Below, in pieces: positions 1 through 4,973 of a stretch of DNA of 5,169 nt. The DNA is from Candidatus Saccharibacteria bacterium UBA3829 (lineage in GTDB: Bacteria; Patescibacteriota; Saccharimonadia; Saccharimonadales; Saccharimonadaceae), in NCBI GenBank assembly GCA_002393165.1, contig DGIF01000037.1, forward strand, positions 1 to 5,169. The letters run 5' to 3'. Numbering within the stretch: position 1 is the first letter of the stretch; every line of letters starts with the position of its first letter. The translations under genes were made by a program, and so were the position numbers. A model generated the notes under the pieces. It made no database searches. It had not been told where the DNA came from and saw only the letters and a list, made by a program, of their open reading frames with translations.

Positions 1-1
1 C

Positions 2-1069
2 GAGAGAGCAAGCAGAAAGACTGGTGTACGGGGTTTTTATAATAGGGTGACTGGGGCTGAAAAACGCAGGGCGGCACTCATTGCTGCGACGAAGAAGAGT
101 AGGAGCGAGGAGGAGGCTGCGGGGGCAGAACTTTCTAGGGCATTGGCGACATCTGGTATAAGCAGCGCGGAAGGATTAGTGTTTGATGATGGAATGGGGG
201 GTACTGGGACACTGTCTGGTTTTGGGGAACATACGGAAGGGGCTTATTATGGCAGACAGTTTCTTGCCGCTGCCGAAAGGGGTGATACTAAGGGCATGAA
301 CGCGGCGATTGAAGCAATGAAGAAGTCTAGCATGAAATCCAAAGACATTGCAAGGTTGTTGAGAGCGGCGCAGAACTACGGGTATTTTAATAGAAATATG
401 AGTGGTGATAATCGAGCATCATGGATGAGGAGCATGTTCAACGATCATAATGATATACTGTCTACCGATTTCGAATTGAAACAGTTTATGCGGTCTGGTG
501 GTAGCGCTAATGGAGGCGCTCTTGGCAATTATGGTGCTTTTGCTGCCGCCCATGCAGCGGGCAATCCAACAATAGATCCAACAGATTTGAGCCCAGAGGA
601 CGTTCTTAAAATGTCCGGCGACAGTATTGCTGGCTTGGCGGCGGCCGGTACATTGAGCCAGGGTATGGCGCAGCGCATCATGGCAATGAACCCGAACTTG
701 TCGGAGGACAAAAAAATTATGTTGGGAGCGTTGGCGAGTGGGGTTGCTAGTGCCGCCACTATAGGGGCGGCTGGTGGGGCTGAGCAATTTAAAGATGATG
801 CAAAGGCTTTGGTAACAAATAGGAGCGCTGCGACTGGGACCATGAGTGCTGGGGGTGGTGTAACTAGGAGCATGATTGATGCCTGGGTGTCTGCGACGCC
901 GCAGAGCGTTAATGTGGTGCAGAATTTTTCTGGTGGTGGCCAGCAGGACGCGCCAGTAAGAGTAACTGTTGAGGATGGAACTACCATGGTTGTGCCGCAT
1001 GGCGGGGGTGCCAGTGGTACTAGCGGCGGAGATTCTGGCTATAGTGCAGATACTAGCACTTGGGATTAG
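2..1069 (+). CDS. Partial CDS (3' end): Gly/Ala/Ser-rich protein, possibly the C-terminal part of a type IV secretion-like membrane protein
   Basis: The frame is open from the first complete codon at 2, with no stop before TAG at 1067-1069, so this is most likely the last 355 residues of a longer protein. The GTG at 47 is only the first in-frame start-type codon and has no convincing ribosome binding site. Seen: a basic start (residues about 1-35, Lys/Arg-rich), a Glu/Ala helix, a mixed helical block with aromatic residues (about 75-165), Ala-rich helices, a weakly hydrophobic Gly/Ala stretch near 240-262 (ALASGVASAATIGAAGG), and a disordered Gly/Ser/Thr tail. There is no clear membrane segment or catalytic motif. 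The composition resembles the cytoplasmic or exported tails of large VirB6/TrbL-like proteins in type IV secretion loci of Candidate Phyla Radiation bacteria; this is an inference. The reading frame is well supported, the function is not. Two TAG stops in tandem end it (1067-1072). It converges with folD. Confidence 0.75.
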   Translation, partial: ERASRKTGVRGFYNRVTGAEKRRAALIAATKKSRSEEEAAGAELSRALATSGISSAEGLVFDDGMGGTGTLSGFGEHTEGAYYGRQFLAAAERGDTKGMNAAIEAMKKSSMKSKDIARLLRAAQNYGYFNRNMSGDNRASWMRSMFNDHNDILSTDFELKQFMRSGGSANGGALGNYGAFAAAHAAGNPTIDPTDLSPEDVLKMSGDSIAGLAAAGTLSQGMAQRIMAMNPNLSEDKKIMLGALASGVASAATIGAAGGAEQFKDDAKALVTNRSAATGTMSAGGGVTRSMIDAWVSATPQSVNVVQNFSGGGQQDAPVRVTVEDGTTMVVPHGGGASGTSGGDSGYSADTSTWD

Positions 1070-1117
1070 TAGTCGTGGTTGTTTGAGCTTTGTGCGGATG
1101 TTTTTGGAATAGTAACT

Positions 1118-1906
1118 TTAGCGTCTAGATGATTGAATGAGATGATCAAAAAGGCAGGTGACGGTGAGGGGGCCGACGCCGCCGCTCGTAGGAGTGATAG
1201 CAGCGAGATCGGTGCGGGAGCGGAGCTCGTCGTCGAAATCGCCTTTAAGGACGCCTTTGTCGGAGGCGGTGCCAGCGTCAACAAGAACGGCACCGGGTCT
1301 AGCCATGGAACTAGAAATCAACCCCGGAATGCCGGTGGCTGAGATGATTATATCATACTGGTTAAGGTTTGTCAAGTCTGAACCGCGGTGAAATGAGGTG
1401 ACATCGTAGCCCGAATCTGTAAACATACGATAAAGTGGCGCGCCAACGAGTTTGCCGCGGCCGACGAGGGCAATTTTTTGGTTTGACAGTTTGATGTCGT
1501 AGCCAGCGAGGAGCCAGTTAATGGCGGTGGCGGTAGCGGAGTCGTAAGCGCCGGGTTGGCCGGAGAGGCCGTCGACGTCTTTTGCAGGTGCGATGAGTGC
1601 AGTGAGGGCGTCGGTTTGTTCGCGTTCGATAATTGGGAGTTGGAGAATCATGCCGTCGATACTGTCGTCAGTGTTGGCGGAGAGGATTTTGTTGCGAATG
1701 TCGTCAGTGGAAGTCGCGCGATAATCGATCACGGTAGCGCCGATGTCGGCACCATATTGCTGTTTAAGCTCAACGTATTTGGTGATGATTGGGTTATCGG
1801 AATCGCGAATAATTAGTAGAGTGGGTTTTTTTGTCATGCTGGCGACTTCGTGGGCTTGACGCTCTTTGATAAAGTCGGCCAGTTCGCGGCCGTTCAAGAT
1901 TTTCAT
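1118..1906 (-). CDS. folD: Bifunctional methylenetetrahydrofolate dehydrogenase / methenyltetrahydrofolate cyclohydrolase FolD
   Basis: FolD interconverts 5,10-methylene-, 5,10-methenyl- and 10-formyl-tetrahydrofolate in the cytosol with NADP(+), feeding one-carbon units to purine, thymidylate and formyl-Met synthesis. The 262-residue product is slightly shorter than the usual 280-300 but complete. It opens with MKILNGREL like other FolD proteins. Motifs in order: catalytic Tyr44 and Lys48 in YVELK; DGMILQLPI (84-92) with Gln89; KDVDG (109-113); the Rossmann loop VGRGKLVGAP (148-157); ATGIPGLI (190-197); GAVLVDAG (205-212); GDFD (222-225); and the C-terminal TPTSGGVGPLTVT. Family members usually read PGGVGPMT there, so Ser241 replaces a normally conserved Pro. 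The ATG shares four bases (ATGA) with the murB stop, which implies co-transcription and coupled translation. An AGGAG lies 11 nt upstream. No terminator is visible in the 48 bases between its TAA and the convergent gene. Confidence 0.95.
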   Translation of the reverse strand: MKILNGRELADFIKERQAHEVASMTKKPTLLIIRDSDNPIITKYVELKQQYGADIGATVIDYRATSTDDIRNKILSANTDDSIDGMILQLPIIEREQTDALTALIAPAKDVDGLSGQPGAYDSATATAINWLLAGYDIKLSNQKIALVGRGKLVGAPLYRMFTDSGYDVTSFHRGSDLTNLNQYDIIISATGIPGLISSSMARPGAVLVDAGTASDKGVLKGDFDDELRSRTDLAAITPTSGGVGPLTVTCLFDHLIQSSRR

Positions 1907-3024
1907 ATTTCGTTGGGCTCCTGTTCTAGTGTGTAGCCGAATTTGTCATGGACGGCTTTGATAATTTCGGTGCGGGCGGCGGCGAGATCGGAATAGCCGG
2001 TTGCAGATTCGTTAATCAGAACGAGGGCGGCTTTATCACAAACGCGAATGCCGTGGAGTAGCTGGCCTTTGAGACCACATTGCTCAATCAGCCAACCGGA
2101 GTTAACTTTGAGGCCATCGTGACCGTGATAGACCGGGATATCTTTTGCTTCGGCGGCTTCGACTTCTTCGGGTGCCAAGTAGATGTTTTTAAAGAAAGAG
2201 CCGGCGGAGGCTTTTTCGGCGGGGTCGGGGAGTTTGTCGGCACGAATGATAGAAACGATGTTGCGAATGCCTTTGGGTGAAAAGTCGGTACATTGGTGCT
2301 CTGTGATGTATTTTTCGATCGAGTTGTAGAAGGGGCGCGACATTTGGCCTGATTTTAGCGCCAGGGTGATAGAAATGACGAAGTAGCGGCCTTTTTGGGA
2401 GGAGTTTAAAATGGAACGGCGGTAGGAAAAACCGAAATCGGACTTGGTGAGAGTTTTGATTTGGCCGTCGGTAGTGTCGTAGACTTCGGCGGAGACGAAG
2501 GTGTCGGCGAGCTCTTGGCCGTAGGCGCCGATGTTTTGGACGGGAGCGGCGCAAGCGAGGCCGGGGATTTTGCTGAGGGCTTCGATGCCGGTGAGGCCAC
2601 GCTCAGTGGTGTAGGCAACGACGGCGTCCCATTCGGTGCCACCCATGGCGGTTATTGTAGTAAGATGTTCGAAAACCTTTTCTGAGCGGAGCGGGTCCTG
2701 CCGGCCCTTGTCCTCCCCCATCTTCGCAAAGCTCAGCTGGGGGTCCCCCTCCAGGGCCGTCACCCGCTCCTCAGAAAAGGTATTTTGGTCGCTTACTTCG
2801 ATGCCGGTCATGGCGTTGCGGATGATGACACCGGCGAAGCCTTCGTCCTTGCCGATGGTGTTAGCGCCGCCGCCGAGGACATAGACGGGAAGATGTTTTT
2901 CATCGGCAAAAGCGTAGGAGCTTGCTATGTCGTCAATTTTTTCGATATCAATGACGTATTTCGCTGGACCACCAAGACGCATGGTGGTGAGTTCAGACAG
3001 TGGTACATTTTCTCGTATAATCAT
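1903..3024 (-). CDS. murB: UDP-N-acetylenolpyruvoylglucosamine reductase MurB, with an in-frame palindromic insertion
   Basis: MurB is the cytosolic FAD enzyme that reduces UDP-GlcNAc-enolpyruvate to UDP-MurNAc with NADPH, the second committed step of peptidoglycan synthesis. The 373-residue product shows TTMRLGGPA (13-21), the FAD-binding loop VLGGGAN (49-55; usually GGGSN or GEGSN), GIEALSKIPG (146-155), PVQNIGAYGQE (161-171), YRRS (201-204, catalytic Arg202 by family analogy), AGSFFKN (274-280, proton-donor Ser276), SGWLIEQCGLKG (309-320) and a C-terminal LEQE with Glu369 in the place of the E. coli catalytic Glu325. The order and spacing match the longer E. coli-type enzyme (type I), except for about 39 extra residues (roughly 81-119) between GIEVSDQ and TTITAMGGTEWD. 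Without them the length would be about 334, close to E. coli MurB (342). All active-site motifs survive, so it is probably functional. The ATG sits directly behind an extended -10 box without a Shine-Dalgarno sequence. It is the first gene of the murB-folD operon. Confidence 0.96.
   Translation of the reverse strand: MIIRENVPLSELTTMRLGGPAKYVIDIEKIDDIASSYAFADEKHLPVYVLGGGANTIGKDEGFAGVIIRNAMTGIEVSDQNTFSEERVTALEGDPQLSFAKMGEDKGRQDPLRSEKVFEHLTTITAMGGTEWDAVVAYTTERGLTGIEALSKIPGLACAAPVQNIGAYGQELADTFVSAEVYDTTDGQIKTLTKSDFGFSYRRSILNSSQKGRYFVISITLALKSGQMSRPFYNSIEKYITEHQCTDFSPKGIRNIVSIIRADKLPDPAEKASAGSFFKNIYLAPEEVEAAEAKDIPVYHGHDGLKVNSGWLIEQCGLKGQLLHGIRVCDKAALVLINESATGYSDLAAARTEIIKAVHDKFGYTLEQEPNEI
1918..1922 (-). 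promoter_or_regulatory. Ribosome binding site of folD (inside murB)
   Basis: AGGAG on the minus strand lies in the last codons of murB, 11 nt before the folD ATG. The spacing is longer than ideal. Together with the ATGA overlap it supports this start and re-initiation by ribosomes finishing murB. Confidence 0.5.
2672..2786. repeat. Palindromic element of about 115 bp inserted in frame within murB
   Basis: Outer arms: CCTTTTCTGAG (2676-2686) is the exact reverse complement of 2770-2780. After a two-base bulge (2687-2688), GAGCGGG (2689-2695) pairs with CCCGCTC (2763-2769). Further in, CGGCCCT (2702-2708) pairs with AGGGCCG (2753-2759), and CCCCCA (2715-2720) pairs with TGGGGG (2738-2743). AAAA (2672-2675) and TTTT (2783-2786) extend the base past a TA bulge. 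The whole can fold into one long, interrupted hairpin. The core 2682-2772 is about 71% G+C by hand count, clearly above its surroundings. On the murB strand it encodes a hydrophilic, charged peptide, residues about 80-118, that has no counterpart in ordinary MurB. Size, palindromic form and in-frame position inside a conserved gene resemble Rickettsia palindromic elements. The edges are approximate; I see no clear target-site duplication. Confidence 0.82.
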
Positions 3025-3030
3025 ATTAAT

Positions 3031-3039
3031 ATTATAACA
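3031..3039 (-). promoter_or_regulatory. Extended -10 promoter of murB-folD, giving a probably leaderless mRNA
   Basis: On the minus strand the sequence TG-T-TATAAT (3039 down to 3031) is a perfect extended -10 element. The -35 region 17 bp away (TTTCTT) is poor, which is common when the TG extension is present. Only six bases (ATTAAT) separate the -10 box from the murB ATG, so transcription would begin at or within a base or two of the start codon. There is no Shine-Dalgarno sequence. Confidence 0.65.
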
Positions 3040-3224
3040 TTCTGGGCGGGAGAAAGAAAGCCTAGGCGGATTGGGCGGAGAACTTTAGGCTAAGTGGGGG
3101 GTTGCAATAATTTGCGACGCGTGCTAGAAGGGTGGCAGGAAATAGGGTTGGCGCTGTTTAAAATAAACATGATGGAAGAAATGAGGGGCGATGGAAGAAC
3201 TTGAAGTTGACTATGTCATAGTAA
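3040..3224. other. Left part of the murB/recA intergenic spacer, no convincing gene
   Basis: The divergent spacer between the murB and recA start codons runs 3025-3361 (337 bases). This left part is purine-rich on the plus strand and holds no recognisable gene, tRNA or known riboswitch. It has two small inverted repeats, TGTTTA-AAA-TAAACA (3155-3169) and ACTATG-T-CATAGT (3210-3222). A 24-codon plus-strand frame starts at ATG 3191 and ends at TAA 3265, but its Lys-rich end runs through the terminator hairpin and it has only a closely spaced GGGG as a ribosome site. Confidence 0.5.
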
Positions 3225-3257
3225 AACTAAAAAAGAAACCTTCTGCAAAGCAGAAGG
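3225..3257 (-). terminator. Leftward intrinsic terminator upstream of recA
   Basis: CCTTCTGC (3239-3246), loop of three, then GCAGAAGG (3250-3257) form a perfect 8-bp stem. Read on the minus strand it is followed at once by TTTCTTTTTTAGTTTT, a good U-tract. On the plus strand only an A-tract precedes it and no T-run follows, so it acts leftward. No annotated gene ends here. It would stop transcription starting leftward from the recA promoter region, either as the end of a very short RNA or as an insulator before murB. Confidence 0.65.
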
Positions 3258-3274
3258 AATCATAACCTTAAATT

Positions 3275-3306
3275 GATTCTATCATACACTAGTGTAATAG
3301 TCAATC
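3275..3306. promoter_or_regulatory. Extended dyad centred on TACACTAGTGTA, candidate operator for recA
   Basis: A perfect 12-bp palindrome, TACACTAGTGTA (3285-3296), is flanked by further matching arms: GATT-CTAT on the left (3275-3282) and ATAG (3297-3300) plus AATC (3303-3306) on the right, each offset by two bases. On the plus strand it lies between TTGATT (3273-3278) and AATAGT (3296-3301), which are 17 bp apart with TG before the second box, a possible recA promoter. A repressor dimer binding here would block it. It does not match the E. coli (CTGT-N8-ACAG) or the Gram-positive (GAAC-N4-GTTC) LexA boxes; the regulator is unknown. Confidence 0.5.
3276..3304 (-). promoter_or_regulatory. 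Promoter-like boxes facing left from the recA dyad
   Basis: On the minus strand TTGACT (3304-3299) and TAGAAT (3281-3276) are separated by exactly 17 bp, and TG at 3284-3283 forms an extended -10. Each hexamer matches the consensus at five of six bases. Predicted initiation is near 3269, only about 12 bases before the terminator stem, so the product would be an RNA of about 45 nt. The shared dyad makes boxes on both strands partly automatic, so activity is uncertain. Confidence 0.4.
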
Positions 3307-3326
3307 CTATTTCCTTTTTAGCAAAA

Positions 3327-3337
3327 TATAATATAAT
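3327..3337 (+). promoter_or_regulatory. Candidate recA -10 region (two overlapping TATAAT boxes)
   Basis: TATAAT occurs at 3327-3332 and again at 3332-3337, sharing one base. No good -35 hexamer lies 16-18 bp upstream of either. Initiation from the second box would fall near 3344, leaving a leader of about 18 nt that just contains the recA ribosome binding site. The dyad-linked promoter further upstream (3273-3301) is the alternative. Confidence 0.4.
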
Positions 3338-3345
3338 TGTAAAGA

Positions 3346-3352
3346 AGAAAGG
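3346..3352 (+). promoter_or_regulatory. recA ribosome binding site
   Basis: AGAAAGG, complementary to the 16S anti-Shine-Dalgarno tail, lies 9 nt before the ATG at 3362 and supports that start. Confidence 0.65.
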
Positions 3353-3361
3353 TAATACAAT

Positions 3362-4396
3362 ATGGCAAAAAAAGATGCAGTGGTGGAAAACGAGGGGGAG
3401 AAGAAGAATGACGGTAAGAGTGAAGCCTTAAAACTCGCTATGGCGCAGATTACGAAGCAGTTTGGTGACGGATCGATTATGAAACTTGGTGAGACGCCGA
3501 GAATGGACGTAGAACTTTTGCCATCGGGATCGTTGTCGCTGGATTTGGCGCTGGGTGGCGGTTGGCCGAAAGGGCGAATCATTGAGATTTATGGGCCGGA
3601 ATCATCTGGCAAGACGACTTTGGCGCTTCATGCAATTGCAGAGATTCAGAAGCAAGGCGGGCAGGCGGCGTTTATTGACGCGGAGCACGCGCTAGACCCG
3701 GCATATGCAAAAAAGATTGGCGTTGACACAGCGAATCTTTTGATTTCGCAGCCGGACAATGGTGAGCAGGCGCTGGAAATTTGTGAGACGCTGGTGCGAT
3801 CTAATGCGGTGGATTTGATCGTAGTGGACTCGGTGGCGGCGTTGGTGCCGCAGGCTGAGATTGATGGCGACATGGGCGATGCGCAGATGGGGCTGCAGGC
3901 GCGGTTGATGTCGCAGGCGATGCGGAAGTTGACTGGTATTATTTCTAAGTCACGGGCGACGGTGATTTTCATCAATCAGATTCGAATGAAGATTGGTGTG
4001 ATGTTTGGCAATCCGGAAACGACGACGGGCGGCAACGCGTTGAAGTTTTATGCGTCAGTGCGGGTGGATATTCGACGAATTGGGCAGATTAAAGATGGTG
4101 ATAATATCGCTGGTAACCGAACAAAGATTAAGGTGGTGAAGAACAAGATTGCAGCGCCATTTAGGACGGCGGAATTTGATATCATGTACAATGAGGGGAT
4201 TTCGAAGACTGGTGACGTACTGGATCTCGGCGTACAGTATGGTGTGGTGGAAAAGGCCGGCGCATTCTTTAAGTATAACGGCGAGACGTTGGGGCAAGGT
4301 CGCGAGGCAGTAAAGAAACTTTTCCGCGAGAAGCCGGAGTTGCTTGATGAGATTGAGGCTAAAGTGCGAGAAAGAGCAGCGGAAGATAAAGATTAG
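3362..4396 (+). CDS. recA: Recombinase RecA
   Basis: RecA forms ATP-dependent filaments on single-stranded DNA, drives strand exchange in recombinational repair, and stimulates LexA-type self-cleavage where a LexA exists. The 344-residue length is normal. Motifs: Walker A GPESSGKT (78-85, Lys84), catalytic Glu108 in FIDAEHALDP, Walker B LIVVDSVAAL (152-161, Asp156), the ATP-sensing Gln206 in FINQIR, and DNA-binding loop L2 with the near-invariant GNPETTTGGNALKFY (216-230). Compared with E. coli (353 aa), the N-terminus carries about 12 extra charged residues and the C-terminal acidic tail is shorter, ending in ERAAEDKD. No intein is present. The start is fixed by AGAAAGG 9 nt upstream and by the MAKKD-type N-terminus. 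It heads a plus-strand operon with the Nudix gene (19 nt downstream) and recX. Expression may depend on the dyad at 3275-3306. Confidence 0.98.
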   Translation: MAKKDAVVENEGEKKNDGKSEALKLAMAQITKQFGDGSIMKLGETPRMDVELLPSGSLSLDLALGGGWPKGRIIEIYGPESSGKTTLALHAIAEIQKQGGQAAFIDAEHALDPAYAKKIGVDTANLLISQPDNGEQALEICETLVRSNAVDLIVVDSVAALVPQAEIDGDMGDAQMGLQARLMSQAMRKLTGIISKSRATVIFINQIRMKIGVMFGNPETTTGGNALKFYASVRVDIRRIGQIKDGDNIAGNRTKIKVVKNKIAAPFRTAEFDIMYNEGISKTGDVLDLGVQYGVVEKAGAFFKYNGETLGQGREAVKKLFREKPELLDEIEAKVRERAAEDKD

Positions 4397-4405
4397 GGTT
4401 TGACC

Positions 4406-4410
4406 GGGAG
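4406..4410 (+). promoter_or_regulatory. Ribosome binding site of the Nudix gene
   Basis: GGGAG lies in the 19-base gap after recA, 5 nt before the ATG at 4416, and fixes that start. Confidence 0.6.
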
Positions 4411-4415
4411 ACTTT

Positions 4416-4973
4416 ATGCATCACGACGAATTGTGGCAGATTTATGCGCCGAATGGGGAACCGATAGAAGGCGAGGGGTGGGATTCGAGGTTAGGCAATC
4501 CAGGGCCGGGATCGGACGTGATTATTGGAGTGGCGACAGTTTTGTTGTATCGACGCAATGATGCGGGCGAGCTGGAAGTTTTGTGGCAGAGAAGGTCCGA
4601 AAAAGTCGATAGGTTTCCAGGAGATTACGACGTTTCGGCGGGTGGGCATATCAACTTGGGCGAATCGGTAGTGGATGCGGCGATACGTGAGCTCTACGAG
4701 GAAATCGGCGCGAGGGTTATGCCGGAGGATTTGCATTTTGTGACATCGATGGAAGTGAGCCCGAATCGTTTCATTAAGGGAGCATTTTTGGTAGATTGGA
4801 CGGGGCGGGAAGAGGACTTTGCTTTTAACGACGAAGAAGTGTCGGAAGTGAAATGGGTGCCGTTTGTCGAGATGGAAGAATTCCGGCAGAAATATGCCAA
4901 GCCGACGCTTAAGGGCAAGAGGCTTGATTTTGAGAGCATCGAAGAATGGTTCCGAAGACATGGAGATTTGTAA
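4416..4973 (+). CDS. Nudix hydrolase, YfcD / isopentenyl-diphosphate isomerase-like
   Basis: Nudix enzymes hydrolyse nucleoside diphosphates linked to another moiety, using metal ions bound by the Nudix box. The 185-residue product has a complete box (G-x5-E-x7-REL-x-EE-x-G): Gly77, Glu83, Arg91-Glu92-Leu93, Glu95-Glu96 and Gly98. Ahead of it are ELWQIYAPNGEPIEG (5-19) and a strand VLWQRRSEKVDRFPG (55-69). Opening with E-x-W-x-x-Y-x-x-x-G and then RR, followed by PGDYDVSAGGH, is typical of the subgroup that includes YfcD and IPP isomerase. A true isomerase is less likely, because I do not see its characteristic catalytic Cys motif (the protein has no Cys). The substrate cannot be told from sequence. 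Its place between recA and recX suggests a role in nucleotide housekeeping during DNA repair; that is an inference. Its last 14 nt overlap recX. Confidence 0.93.
   Translation: MHHDELWQIYAPNGEPIEGEGWDSRLGNPGPGSDVIIGVATVLLYRRNDAGELEVLWQRRSEKVDRFPGDYDVSAGGHINLGESVVDAAIRELYEEIGARVMPEDLHFVTSMEVSPNRFIKGAFLVDWTGREEDFAFNDEEVSEVKWVPFVEMEEFRQKYAKPTLKGKRLDFESIEEWFRRHGDL

Noticed and set aside
38..43. TATAAT close to the GTG at 47, as a possible promoter
   Set aside because: It is only three bases from the GTG, has no convincing -35 box, and lies in a frame already open from the left edge; more likely chance within a coding sequence.
419..1000. Long minus-strand frames opposite the first gene (419-1000 and 529-987)
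   Set aside because: They are antisense shadows of the plus-strand gene, with low-complexity products and no recognisable motif.
1070..1117. Bidirectional terminator between the two convergent genes
   Set aside because: The 48 bases contain a short T-run but I find no stem next to it in either direction.
2672..2786. The murB palindrome as a CRISPR repeat, transposon end or intein
   Set aside because: A single copy in the window with no spacers, no transposase and no splicing motifs; in-frame peptide addition fits a palindromic coding element better.
3059..3091. AGCCTA / TAGGCT inverted repeat as a leader structure for murB
   Set aside because: Only six base pairs with a 21-base loop, and it lies upstream of the predicted murB transcription start.
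2461..3093. Plus-strand frames opposite murB (2461-2685, 2636-2884, 2785-3093)
   Set aside because: They overlap a certain murB and resemble no family. The 2636 frame matters only because it shows the palindrome is open on both strands.
3191..3265. 24-codon plus-strand frame beginning MEELEVDYVIVKLKKK, ending in TAA
   Set aside because: Its second half is the translated A-tract and stem of the leftward terminator, its ribosome site is poorly spaced, and I recognise no family. Kept out of the CDS list; conservation between relatives would be needed.
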